A DNA stretch of 64,000 nt from an uncultured Acidimicrobiales bacterium (lineage in GTDB: Bacteria > Actinomycetota > Acidimicrobiia > Acidimicrobiales > SHLQ01): positions 37,376 through 101,375 of the forward strand of contig CALLQB010000007.1 of NCBI GenBank assembly GCA_938015295.1, given 5' to 3'. The notes under the pieces are model-generated. The model saw only the letters and a list, made by a program, of their open reading frames with translations. It was not told where the DNA came from and ran no database searches. Shown in pieces: positions 53,030 to 63,170 of the stretch (position 1 is the stretch's first letter; each line of letters begins with the position of its first letter). A program made the translations under genes and the position numbers.

Positions 53030-54562
53030 CTACAGATCTCCTGCATCGAGCAGATTGAGGACCTCAGCGGCGCGGGCCCTTGTCTCGGTAAGGTCCTTGA
53101 GTTTTCGCATACTTCCCAGCTGATTGCCGAGTCGGTGATTGGGACGGAGCGTCGCCTCGTTTCTCGCCAGGAAATCCCAATACAGCGTGGTGTACGGACA
53201 CGCGTCTTCACCGGTTCGTTTCGTCGGGTTGTAACGACACTCTTTGCAGAAGTTGCTCATCTTGTTGATGTAGCGCCCTCCCCCGGCGTAGGGCTTGGTG
53301 GCCATACGTCCGCCGTCGGCGTACAACGCCATGCCGACCACGTTTGGCACCATGACCCATTCGGCTCCGTCGACAAAGCGCTCCCACATCCACCCGGTCA
53401 TCGCTTGCGGAGATATCTCGGCAAGGAGTGCCAGGTTGCCGAGGATCATCAATCGTTCGATGTGGTGCACGTAGGCATGCGAGTCGATGCGCGAAACAAC
53501 GTCGGCGACACATCGCATGTGGGTCTTGCCGTCCGCCAGCGCTGGCGGCAACGCCCGTTCAGCACCAAGTGAGTTGAGGGTGCGGTACTCGGGCATCCAC
53601 AACCAGTACAGCCCCCACACATATTCTCGCCAGCCAATGATTTGGCGAAGCATTCCTTCGGCCGAAGCCAGTGGAGCGCGCCCCTGCCGGTATGCCTCTT
53701 CGATCGCCTCACACACCTCGCCAGGATGGATCAGTCCAATGTTGAGCGAGCTGGATATCGCTGAGTGGGCGAGCTTCCATTCACCGTGGAGCATGGCGTC
53801 TTCATAGGGCCCGAACGCGTCGATTGCCTGCGAAATGAAATCGTCGAGACGCATTAGGGCTTCCGCTCGGCTCGTTGGCCAGTGACCCGACGGCGGTTCA
53901 CCTACGAGGTCGCCCCATTGTTCGACGTCGGCCATGACGGCAGCGTCGAGATCATCAAGCGCAATGGTGGGCGGTCGATGCCATTCGCGCCCGTCCTTTG
54001 GTGGTGGTTCACGATTGTCGTGGTCGAAGTTCCAGCGCCCGCCAGCAGGGTTCTCGCCGTCCATCAGAAAGTCGAGCCGTCTGCGCTGCCAACGATAGAA
54101 ATCCTCCATCTTGAACGCCTTGCGTCCTTCAACCCATTCGGCGAACTCGTCGTAGTGGCAGAGAAACTGGTTCGACCGCACCAACGTCACATCGAGCGAC
54201 CGGAGCATCTCGAGTCCGGCGAAACTCATTGGCTCCATGGCGAACATTTCGGTCGGCGAGTGTTCGAGTCGATGGTCGGCTACACCTTGGCGAAGCGATG
54301 ACGCGACCCGGTAGTCGACGAGGTGTCCAGCAGTGCGTAAGTCAGCGGCGAATCGCCGCATCGCTGCGAGAACGAGATGCACCCGTTGACGGTGCCAGCG
54401 GCGGCCACCGACCTTTGCTCGACTTTCGACAAACAGCACACGGAACGTACCAGGCTCGCGACCTTTGAGGCTGGCGATTTGCTCGTTGAGCTGGTCACCC
54501 AGTACCCACACCGTTTCCACTGTTGCGCCCGTTTCTCTTGTTTCATCGTTCACTATGGCCAA
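53030..54562 (-). CDS. FeS-type photolyase/cryptochrome (PhrB-like)
   Basis: 510 residues. An N-terminal Rossmann part (VWVLGDQLNEQIASLKGREP) and the FAD-binding C-terminus (AEGMLRQIIGWREYVWGLYW, LMILGNLALLAEISPQAMTG, WVMVPNVVGMALYADGGRMA) match the bacterial FeS cryptochromes/(6-4) photolyases. Four Cys for the [4Fe-4S] cluster are present: one in HMRCVADV and three in NFCKECRYN and DACPYTTLYWDF. It repairs UV lesions with light, or may act as photoreceptor. The gene ends four bases after the convergent zincin gene. Confidence 0.9.
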   Translation of the reverse strand: MAIVNDETRETGATVETVWVLGDQLNEQIASLKGREPGTFRVLFVESRAKVGGRRWHRQRVHLVLAAMRRFAADLRTAGHLVDYRVASSLRQGVADHRLEHSPTEMFAMEPMSFAGLEMLRSLDVTLVRSNQFLCHYDEFAEWVEGRKAFKMEDFYRWQRRRLDFLMDGENPAGGRWNFDHDNREPPPKDGREWHRPPTIALDDLDAAVMADVEQWGDLVGEPPSGHWPTSRAEALMRLDDFISQAIDAFGPYEDAMLHGEWKLAHSAISSSLNIGLIHPGEVCEAIEEAYRQGRAPLASAEGMLRQIIGWREYVWGLYWLWMPEYRTLNSLGAERALPPALADGKTHMRCVADVVSRIDSHAYVHHIERLMILGNLALLAEISPQAMTGWMWERFVDGAEWVMVPNVVGMALYADGGRMATKPYAGGGRYINKMSNFCKECRYNPTKRTGEDACPYTTLYWDFLARNEATLRPNHRLGNQLGSMRKLKDLTETRARAAEVLNLLDAGDL

Positions 54563-54620
54563 GCGTCAGTGCGGCCGCACGATGCAACAGCGCTTTTCCC
54601 CAAGCCGTAGTGACACCGCG

Positions 54621-55487
54621 CTAGGGCGAGAAGCGGTAGTCAACAACGTTGCCGGAAGGGTCGAGCACGAGAGCCGTGTCGCCGGAGTTGGACCAGACGG
54701 GGCTCGCTGAACACCAGAATCGGGTCTGCCCGTCGTCGTCACCGCAGGTCGAATAGAGCCGAATCGTCTGGCCCGGCTCAAGTGCCCCACCCGCGAACAC
54801 GTAGAGGTTACTGAACGACTCGTCGCGCACGACCCAATTAGCCAGCGGCAGCACGCTGACGGTGTCGTTTCGCAGTTCGAGGTACTCCCCCGCTCCGGGT
54901 TGGTTGTCATTGCCAGCAGGGTTGGGCACGAACGTGTCGATGACGAGTCCGCCGGTGGCGGGTTCGCATCGACTGGGGTTCCACACACCCTTGCCAGCGC
55001 GCGTGGCCTCGAGAGTGTCTTCGAACAGCGGCGACGAAGACCCGCCCAAGGGAAACACCGCACCTGCTCGGGCAAGCGAGGCAGCCACCGGTGCGCCGTC
55101 GACCGAGAGTGTGCCAAGTAGTCGCCCGAATCGGTCGCGCTCATCATCGGGGTCGACGGTGAGTTCGACTGCTCCGCTCTGCAGAAGCTCGGCCAGTGCC
55201 GTCTTCGCATCGACCCCGCCACATTGGTCAAGCTCGGGAGCGTTGAACCCCGTAAGGCGCAGTTCCTCGGTACTTCCCTGCACGGTAACTTCGAGCGAAT
55301 CGCCGTCGATGACCCGGTGGATCTCTACGGGTTGGCTTACCGAGACGGTGGATTGCTCTGAAGAAACTGAAGGTTCAGAGCTTCCACATCCAATCAAAGC
55401 GAGACTGAGAAGCACGCCAACAGTGACCCATGCAGGGCGGGCCGCAGCCGGGGGTCGAGCTACTGAGCGCCGTGGCCTTTTTGTCAC
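54621..55487 (-). CDS. SNase-like lipoprotein with C-terminal lamin-tail domain
   Basis: 288 residues. Signal with lipobox LIGC (Cys34). The SNase-like domain (about 50-150) has HRVIDGDSLEVTVQGS, ELRLTGFNAPELDQCG and DRFGRLLGTLS. The Arg and Glu of the active site remain, but the usual DTPE is NAPE, so the calcium-binding Asp and Thr are Asn and Ala. A lamin-tail domain follows (about 165-288: GAGEYLELRNDTVSVLPLAN and NSGDTALVLDPSGNVVDYRF). Nuclease activity may be reduced or different. It lies between the photolyase and pentapeptide-repeat genes. Confidence 0.82.
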   Translation of the reverse strand: MTKRPRRSVARPPAAARPAWVTVGVLLSLALIGCGSSEPSVSSEQSTVSVSQPVEIHRVIDGDSLEVTVQGSTEELRLTGFNAPELDQCGGVDAKTALAELLQSGAVELTVDPDDERDRFGRLLGTLSVDGAPVAASLARAGAVFPLGGSSSPLFEDTLEATRAGKGVWNPSRCEPATGGLVIDTFVPNPAGNDNQPGAGEYLELRNDTVSVLPLANWVVRDESFSNLYVFAGGALEPGQTIRLYSTCGDDDGQTRFWCSASPVWSNSGDTALVLDPSGNVVDYRFSP

Positions 55488-55504
55488 CCCGCCAGTTTGC
55501 CGGG

Positions 55505-56704
55505 TTAGGGGGCGGTTGCTGCACAGACCGCTGTTGAGCCCTCTCCTTGCACCGCTGCCTCGCTCAGGATGCCAGAGGCGCCTTCGATGCTGCAGGTGGC
55601 CGAGCCGTTGCCCTGGACTTTGGCTCGAAGTTCGAGTTGGTAACCCTGTGGCACCGACATGATGCGGTGAAACGGGGTGATTGCTTCGAAGACTTCAGAG
55701 CCGTTGAGTTCGTTAGTCAACGTTATTTCGACCACCGCCGCCGTACCTGTGACGAGATAGGAAACTCTGTTGGCACGCTCGCCGAGCACTTCGACCTTGC
55801 TCGGCGCTACGGGATCGGTGCCGGTGGCTTTGGCGAACGACAGTCCAACGATCAACATGGCCACAGCTGCGACGCCGCCCACGAGGGCTCGGTGCGATCG
55901 CAGATCGATCGTTGCGGTCTCGGCCAACTCATCAAGGCCCCGCTCTTCGCGATGGCTTGGGCCGAGGAATGCTTCGGGCCACAGGGTGGTCGACGACGAA
56001 ATCGCTCCTTCGAACCTGGTACCCAGCGTCGTGGCGTTGCGGAGGTCGGCGCCCCGAAGGTCGGCCCCGCTGAAGTCGGCGTTGCGAAGATCGGCGCCGG
56101 AAAGATCCGCGTTGCGGAGGTCGGCGAAGATAAAGCTCGCTGAATCGAGGTTTGCCTGAGCGAAAGTGGCGTACGCAAACTCGCCATGGCTTGCTTCGAC
56201 GCTTTCCATCTCCGAGCCGCTGAAGTCGGCGTATCCCGCCATGGCACCAGCGAAGTTCGAGTACGACAGCGATGCCACAGAAAGGTCGACACTCATCAAC
56301 TTTGCGTTTCGAAAAGATGCAGCTTCGGCACGCGTGCCAGCAAGGGGTGTGCCAGTGAGATCGATGCGTTCGAACGACCGCTCGGTCATTGGTTCGCCAA
56401 GAGCGAGACGCAGCAACGTGTCGCGGTCGGCCTGCTGGCGGTCGAACACCATCAGCGACCACAGCGCCAAGCCGCCGAGAAGTCCGGCGAGCAGCAGCGC
56501 CGGGCCCAGCAGTTGCACTGTGCCTGTCTTGGCCAGAGCGAAGAACAAACCAAGTTCAATAAAGATCGAAATGACAACACACGGCGCCAGGAACCGGCTG
56601 GTCAGGGCGCGAATTATCGCTGGTCGGGTGAAAGTCCGCAACCGGCTGAACTCGCGTTCAAGCAGCCAACGCGTGTGGGCCTGCTTGTCATTCAATACGT
56701 CCAC
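55505..56704 (-). CDS. Membrane protein with pentapeptide repeats
   Basis: About 399 residues from the GTG at 56704; the open frame continues to 56779 and the exact start is uncertain. Two hydrophobic spans near the N-terminus (PCVVISIFIELGLFFALA and LGPALLLAGLLGGLALWSLM) are followed by pentapeptide repeats (LDSASFIFADLRNADLSGAD and following, A(D/N)Lxx pattern, about ten repeats), then a third span (LVGGVAAVAMLIVGLSFA) and an outer domain with two Cys. Pentapeptide repeats form a right-handed beta helix. No function can be assigned. Confidence 0.75.
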   Translation of the reverse strand: MDVLNDKQAHTRWLLEREFSRLRTFTRPAIIRALTSRFLAPCVVISIFIELGLFFALAKTGTVQLLGPALLLAGLLGGLALWSLMVFDRQQADRDTLLRLALGEPMTERSFERIDLTGTPLAGTRAEAASFRNAKLMSVDLSVASLSYSNFAGAMAGYADFSGSEMESVEASHGEFAYATFAQANLDSASFIFADLRNADLSGADLRNADFSGADLRGADLRNATTLGTRFEGAISSSTTLWPEAFLGPSHREERGLDELAETATIDLRSHRALVGGVAAVAMLIVGLSFAKATGTDPVAPSKVEVLGERANRVSYLVTGTAAVVEITLTNELNGSEVFEAITPFHRIMSVPQGYQLELRAKVQGNGSATCSIEGASGILSEAAVQGEGSTAVCAATAP

Positions 56705-56826
56705 GGTGTCCCAATCGGCACCAATTCGCGGGCTATGAGAGCCGCCCACTTCGTTTCGGTGGTCACAAGTTGGTAACAATGGGACCGGCGAGTGCTACGA
56801 AGCACGAGCAATCGGGGGACGGAAAT

Positions 56827-57225
56827 ATGCGCCAAGCAGAAATTCTGGTTGAGGGACTCCTACATCCCAACGAGGTTGCGCAATTCACCGCGCTCTGCAC
56901 CAACACCCCCGCCGATGACTTTAAGGGCGAGTGGCTGCGGGTTCGAACACACGTCGCGCGCGTCGCTGAGGCCGGCCGTAGCAATCCGGCCGTCGATGTC
57001 CGCAGCGCGAAACAGATCGCCAAGGTGCTCGACGAACTGATGCGCGACGTGTATTCCTACGACGACGAGCAACGAGCCTTGCTTCGTGGCGCTATCGAAT
57101 ACTTCATTCTCGTAAGCGACGAGGAGAACGACCTCGGCTCGATGGGGTTCGACGACGATGCGATGGTGACCAACCTGGTCGCCAAGGCCCTTGGCCGCAG
57201 CGACATCCAGGTTCACCTCGACTGA
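56827..57225 (+). CDS. Small soluble acidic protein, unknown
   Basis: 132 residues from the ATG at 56827 (GGGGGACGG upstream). Mostly helical and acidic at the end (DEENDLGSMGFDDDAMVTNL). The D-L-G-x-x-G-F-D-D-D-A pattern is faintly like the DUF1232/YkvA turn, but no membrane segment is present and I do not consider it a match. It is divergent from the pentapeptide-repeat gene and 37 bp before the SnoaL-like gene. Confidence 0.6.
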   Translation: MRQAEILVEGLLHPNEVAQFTALCTNTPADDFKGEWLRVRTHVARVAEAGRSNPAVDVRSAKQIAKVLDELMRDVYSYDDEQRALLRGAIEYFILVSDEENDLGSMGFDDDAMVTNLVAKALGRSDIQVHLD

Positions 57226-57262
57226 CCCGAGAATCTCAGGATTCCAGGACCCACAGGACGAG

Positions 57263-57691
57263 ATGCCTTCTTCCCCAGACGAACACCACACGATGCCTAC
57301 TGACGACCAGGAGTCCATCGTCGAAGCGAACCAGCGTTTCTACGACGCGCACGAGGCCCGTGACGCCGAGGCGATGTTTGCGATCTGGGCTCACGACGAC
57401 CAGGTGCATTGCACACATCCCGGCTGGGCGACGTTGCTCGGCGACAGCGACGTGCAGGCGTCGTGGCGATCGATCCTCGACGGTCCTGGTCGCAACCAGT
57501 TCATCTTGACCAACGTCGTGGCGCGTGTCGACGGCGATGCCGGATGGGTTTCGTGCGACGAAAACATCGTCGCGCCGGGCGGGACCACCACGGTTGCGGC
57601 ACTGAACGTCTTTGCAAAGACCGCTGATGGCTGGCTACTGACCGCCCACCATGGTTCGCCGGTGTTCAGCCAGCATCCTAAAGACGTCTGA
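57263..57691 (+). CDS. SnoaL/NTF2-like domain protein
   Basis: 142 residues from ATG 57263 (a second ATG at 57293 is possible). ESIVEANQRFYDAHEARDAE, MFAIWAHDDQVHCTHPGWAT, VARVDGDAGWVSCDENIVAP and DGWLLTAHHGSPVFSQHP give the cone-shaped NTF2 fold of ketosteroid-isomerase-like proteins. Such domains catalyse isomerisations or simply bind ligand. Substrate unknown. It is convergent with meaB by three bases. Confidence 0.82.
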   Translation: MPSSPDEHHTMPTDDQESIVEANQRFYDAHEARDAEAMFAIWAHDDQVHCTHPGWATLLGDSDVQASWRSILDGPGRNQFILTNVVARVDGDAGWVSCDENIVAPGGTTTVAALNVFAKTADGWLLTAHHGSPVFSQHPKDV

Positions 57692-57694
57692 GCT

Positions 57695-58669
57695 TCAGTT
57701 CGGGTACAGCTCGTCCAACAGCCGATCGAGCGATGACGCTGGCGACGCACCGCCGCTGGCCATAGCGGTGATGATCGACTGACCTTCCGCTGAGTTGAGC
57801 GCGTCTTTGAGACGGTTGGCCAAGGCGTCGCCCGCACGAACCCGCAACTCGTGTTGCGCACGTCGGCGACGACGAGCCTCAAGCTGACCGGCGTCGGCAA
57901 GGTGTTGTCGATGACGAGCGAGCTCGGTGATGAGATCGTCGACGCCGTCGCCTTCGGTGCCAACCGTCAGCACAATGTCGGGACGCCACTCGCTCGTATC
58001 GGAAAGGTCGAGCATGAGCTCGAGGTCGCGCCGCGAGTCAGATGCGCCAGGGCGGTCGGCTTTGTTGACGACGAAAACATCGGCCAGCTCAAGAAGTCCG
58101 GCCTTGTTGGCTTGCACGGCGTCGCCCCAACCTGGGGTGACCACAATGGCGGTGGTATCGGCGGTACCTGCGATGTCGATCTCAATTTGGCCTACGCCCA
58201 CTGTTTCGACGATGACGATTTCGAAACCAACTGCGTCGAGGATGCGGATAGCGGCGGGCACTGCGACGGCGAGTCCGCCGCCCTGGCCCCGGGTGGCCAT
58301 CGACCGGATGAACGTGCCGGTGCCGTAGTTGTGTTCGTCCATGCGTATGCGGTCGCCCAAAATGGCACCGCCGGTAACAGGCGACGAGGGATCGATAGCA
58401 AGCACTGCGACCCGGCGACCCGAAGCCGCCAAGGTTGCGGCAAGGCGCCCGGTGAGGGTCGACTTTCCGGCGCCTGGAGCACCCGTAATACCCACAACGT
58501 GGGCATTGCCAGTGAGTTTGTGGGCGAGTTCGCCCAACTCGATCGAGTCGGTTCCGCCGCGCTCGGCAATCGAAAGGACTCGGCCTATCGCACGCCGGTC
58601 GCCGTCGCACGCTCGGGTGAATATGTCGGAAACCGGTAGGCCGCGAAGCCCGGATGTTGGTTGGTTCAC
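57695..58669 (-). CDS. meaB: MeaB/ArgK-type GTPase chaperone of a B12 mutase
   Basis: 324 residues. P-loop VVGITGAPGAGKSTLTGRLA, ILGDRIRMDEHNYGTGTFIR, the Mg-binding ETVGVGQIEID, and NKADRPGASDSRRDLELML. MeaB controls cofactor loading and prevents inactivation of methylmalonyl- or isobutyryl-CoA mutases. The start overlaps the small mutase subunit as ATGA, fixing its partner. Confidence 0.93.
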   Translation of the reverse strand: MNQPTSGLRGLPVSDIFTRACDGDRRAIGRVLSIAERGGTDSIELGELAHKLTGNAHVVGITGAPGAGKSTLTGRLAATLAASGRRVAVLAIDPSSPVTGGAILGDRIRMDEHNYGTGTFIRSMATRGQGGGLAVAVPAAIRILDAVGFEIVIVETVGVGQIEIDIAGTADTTAIVVTPGWGDAVQANKAGLLELADVFVVNKADRPGASDSRRDLELMLDLSDTSEWRPDIVLTVGTEGDGVDDLITELARHRQHLADAGQLEARRRRRAQHELRVRAGDALANRLKDALNSAEGQSIITAMASGGASPASSLDRLLDELYPN

Positions 58670-59078
58670 GCGAGGGCTGCGACCGCAGCGCGCACCGAGG
58701 CAACACAGTCTTCAGAGGACGAGCCGGGGCCCAGAATTGCGGCGACGCCCATCTCATTGAGTTTCTCGACGTCAGCCTCGGGAACAATGCCGCCAACGAT
58801 GAGGGGCACGCCGGCCTCGGCCTCGTTGATCGCGTTAATCATCTTCTGCGACAGGGCAAGGTGGCCGCCGTTGAGCATCGAGATACCAATGGCGTCGGCG
58901 TCTTCCTGCTCGACTGCCGCAATGACCTGGTCGGTGGTTTGGCGCAGACCGAGGTAAATAACCTCAAGACCGCCGTCGCGGAGCATACGAGCGACGACTT
59001 TCAAACCCCGGTCGTGCCCATCGAGGCCGAGTTTGGCCAACACGATGCGGAGTGGTTTTTCGTTTGTTGTGTCACTCA

Positions 59079-59079
<1 letters not shown>
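58666..59079 (-). CDS. Acyl-CoA mutase small (B12-binding) subunit
   Basis: 137 residues. KLGLDGHDRGLKVVARML (the DxHxxG motif, His as lower ligand of cobalt), ISMLNGGHLALSQKMINAIN (SxL), and PLIVGGIVPEADVEKL (GG). A separate B12 domain of this length is as in IcmB, HcmB and archaeal/actinobacterial methylmalonyl-CoA mutases. It overlaps the large subunit end by one base and meaB by ATGA. Confidence 0.92.
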
Positions 59080-60725
<1,646 letters not shown>

Positions 60726-60750
60726 AGGACTACTTTAGCTGGATTTCCGA

Positions 60751-60768
60751 TACTTGGAAGTCCAAGTA
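60751..60768. promoter_or_regulatory. 18-bp dyad between mutase operon and marR, putative MarR operator
   Basis: tacttgga (60751-60758), ag, tccaagta (60761-60768): perfect arms with two central bases. It is in the middle of the 59-bp gap between the two divergent starts, so one bound dimer could control both. Confidence 0.85.
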
Positions 60769-60784
60769 CCTGTTCTTTGGATCT

Positions 60785-61291
60785 ATGCTGAAGGCAATGG
60801 GACTTTCGTTTGACCCGATTGCCGAGGCTCGGCGCCAGTGGGAATCGCACGATCTGGGCGCCGTCGACGCCATGGCCGCCGCCACGTCGATCACCCGCGC
60901 CCATCAACTCGTGCTGAGCCGCATCAACGAGGCGCTTAAACCCTTTGGCCTCACCTTTTCTCGTTTTGAAGCATTGGCTTTGTTGTCGTTCGCTTCCGAC
61001 AACGCTTTGCCGCTGGGCAAGATGGGCGAACGGCTGATGGTGCACCCCACCAGCGTCACCAACACCATCGATCGCCTTGAAGACGATGGCCTCGTGCGAC
61101 GGGTGCCTCACCCCGACGATCGCCGCGCCACGCTCGCCGAACTTACCGACGTGGGGGCGAAGGTTGTGCGCGAAGCGAGCGATGCATTGCGCGACATCGC
61201 CTTTGGCCTCGCCGAACTCGATACCGCACAGCTGCGGTCGATCGAGAGCAACATCGGGTCGCTTCGTGAGCGCTCGGGAGACTTCGGGTAG
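60785..61291 (+). CDS. MarR-family transcriptional regulator
   Basis: 168 residues. The winged helix is clear (LPLGKMGERLMVHPTSVTNT, IDRLEDDGLVRRVPHPDDRR, ATLAELTDVGAKVV). Members respond to small aromatic or acyl-CoA-type ligands. Divergent from the mutase large subunit with an 18-bp dyad between them, so it most likely represses the mutase/meaB operon and itself. ATG at 60785; ATG at 60797 is an alternative. Confidence 0.9.
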   Translation: MLKAMGLSFDPIAEARRQWESHDLGAVDAMAAATSITRAHQLVLSRINEALKPFGLTFSRFEALALLSFASDNALPLGKMGERLMVHPTSVTNTIDRLEDDGLVRRVPHPDDRRATLAELTDVGAKVVREASDALRDIAFGLAELDTAQLRSIESNIGSLRERSGDFG

Positions 61292-61298
61292 CTGGGTT

Positions 61299-62819
61299 CT
61301 AGCAGTGCAACGACAGGCTGCTCGCGTAGCCGTCGCCCTTGAAGTCGAGCAACGCTTTTGTGGAACCGCACGAAAACGCTTCGACCGATGTGTACTTCGC
61401 GCCGCCGTAGGACACCTTCGCTACGCCGCTGCCGCGAACGCCGGTAAAGATGTCGGCGACGCCATCGTTGCCGAAGTCGGCGGCGCGCAGCTTGGAGAGT
61501 TTGGGACGACCAACCGTCTTCTGCACAGGCTGCCAATCGGTGGTGCCGCTGTAGGAAACAAACAGGCGCCGCTTGTTTTTGTGTCGGTAAAGCACGTCGG
61601 TCAATCCGTCGCCGTTCAGGTCGGCGAAGCGAAGTTTGGGCGCTTTCTTCTGTTTGTTGCTGAGCAGAAAGGTTGATCCGTCGAGGTTCTGGGCCGTCCA
61701 CTTGCCGTCGACAGCCCACAACAGTTCGTCGGCGGGGTCGGTGTCGAAGTTGCCGATGCGAACCGACTTGAGATCGCCTGGTCCGGCGAGCTGCTGGCGG
61801 GTGCCGTCAGGGCGGACATAGAAGATGCCGTTGTCGCGGATGATGTCGGGTTTGCCATCGCCATCGAAGTCGGCGGTGGGCACGGCATCGGGACCGATGT
61901 CGATTCGGGGGCCGAGGTGGTTGTTGATCCAGCCGGCAACGTCGCCACGCTCGCCGCTGGGGCCGATGCCGCCTTCGAACCAGAGTGCCACGTACCGGCC
62001 GCCGTTGTGGAACGACTCAAGGCCTTGAAAGATGCCGACAACGTGTCGTTTGCCTGCAGCGTCGTACCAGTAGGCCGGACCACCCGAGTCGCCACTGCGC
62101 ACGCCGGTGCCGTCGGCGCCTTTGAGACACATGCGGTGAATGTCGCCCATGACCCAGCCGTCTTGTTGGTACGGACACGGGAAGCTGGCGCCGTTCGAGC
62201 GACCTTCTTGCTGGATATTCGAGAAGTTACTGGTGGCGCTGGTCTTGCCGTAACCGAAGACTTCGAAGGTCTGCTCAGCGAGGAACGGCGTGAGCTTGTT
62301 GTTGTTCATCCCCCACTCGGTGATGACATCGACCGGCGAGGCAACGTTCGATGGCACGTCCTGGGGAAGCCGAAGCATCATGATGTCGACATCGCCGGGT
62401 AGCGAGTACTCGTAGGTGACAACCTTGAGCATCGGATTGTTGGAGTCCTGGCCAAACAGCACGTTGATGCCAGCCGGAAGCGTGTGGCTCACGTTGTAGA
62501 AGCGGTCGGGCAGCTCCCAGTCGATGTAGCCCTCACGCGGGGCGTGTGGCGCAGGATCGGGAATGTTGTGGCGGACGCAGTGCCGTGCGGTCAGCACCAG
62601 GTTCTTGGCGATGAGCACGCCGCTACAGGTTGATCCGTTGGTGGTTACCCGAACGGTCGAGCGGTTGAACTTGGTATCGGCGGCGGTCGAACCGCCTTCA
62701 ACGGCTCCGGCCGGAGCCGCCGGTAGAGCGAGTAGCGCTGCGACCAACAGCAGCGCAACAAGTGCGGCGACCAACGGGGCGTGGCACGAAACGCGACGAA
62801 GAGCAGGGGGGAAAGTCAC
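61299..62819 (-). CDS. Secreted trypsin-like serine protease with FG-GAP/VCBS repeats
   Basis: About 506 residues from the GTG at 62819; the ribosome site is poor and the frame is open further upstream. Signal peptide (LVAALVALLLVAALLALPAA, then PAGA). S1 peptidase: His in LVLTARHCVRH, Asp in GDVDIMMLRLP, Ser in GVRSGDSGGPAYWYD. After about residue 325, calcium-binding-type repeats follow (ADFDGDGKPDIIRDNG, ADLNGDGLTDVLYRH, ADFGNDGVADIFTG), similar to the FG-GAP propeller. Cys pairs suggest disulfides. Substrate unknown. Confidence 0.85.
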   Translation of the reverse strand: MTFPPALRRVSCHAPLVAALVALLLVAALLALPAAPAGAVEGGSTAADTKFNRSTVRVTTNGSTCSGVLIAKNLVLTARHCVRHNIPDPAPHAPREGYIDWELPDRFYNVSHTLPAGINVLFGQDSNNPMLKVVTYEYSLPGDVDIMMLRLPQDVPSNVASPVDVITEWGMNNNKLTPFLAEQTFEVFGYGKTSATSNFSNIQQEGRSNGASFPCPYQQDGWVMGDIHRMCLKGADGTGVRSGDSGGPAYWYDAAGKRHVVGIFQGLESFHNGGRYVALWFEGGIGPSGERGDVAGWINNHLGPRIDIGPDAVPTADFDGDGKPDIIRDNGIFYVRPDGTRQQLAGPGDLKSVRIGNFDTDPADELLWAVDGKWTAQNLDGSTFLLSNKQKKAPKLRFADLNGDGLTDVLYRHKNKRRLFVSYSGTTDWQPVQKTVGRPKLSKLRAADFGNDGVADIFTGVRGSGVAKVSYGGAKYTSVEAFSCGSTKALLDFKGDGYASSLSLHC

Positions 62820-62925
62820 TCCCCCACAGATACCAGCATCCGAGCACCAAAACAAGGTCGGGGTACGGCCGAGAGAGGTCGGGTTAAGGTGTCGCAGACC
62901 TGCCTGACCATCAAGGGGACCAGCA

Positions 62926-63141
62926 ATGGACAGCGTGTACAACGTCATTGAGCTCATCGGCACCAGTGACGAGTCCTGGGAGAAGGCCGCCACCGCCGCC
63001 ATCGAAGAGGCGGCCAAAACATTGCGAGACTTGCGGGTGGCTCAGGTCATGGAACAGGACCTTGTCATCGAAGACGGCGCAGTAACGCTCTTTCGCACGA
63101 AGATCCGGCTTTCCTTTAAGCACGAGTCGGGCAATGTCTAG
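62926..63141 (+). CDS. Dodecin-like protein without the usual flavin residues
   Basis: 71 residues: VYNVIELIGTSDESWEKAAT, AAIEEAAKTLRDLRVAQVME, then the DGAVTLFRTKIRLSF strand, the full dodecin fold. Typical dodecins have a Trp stacking on the flavin (LDWFEV or RWAEV) and a Gln (FQVTMK); here these are Val38 and Arg57. Dodecins form 12-mers that store flavins. A second dodecin-like gene follows after 29 bp. Confidence 0.85.
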   Translation: MDSVYNVIELIGTSDESWEKAATAAIEEAAKTLRDLRVAQVMEQDLVIEDGAVTLFRTKIRLSFKHESGNV

Positions 63142-63170
63142 GCCCACGCCGACCCGCCGGGACACCGACG

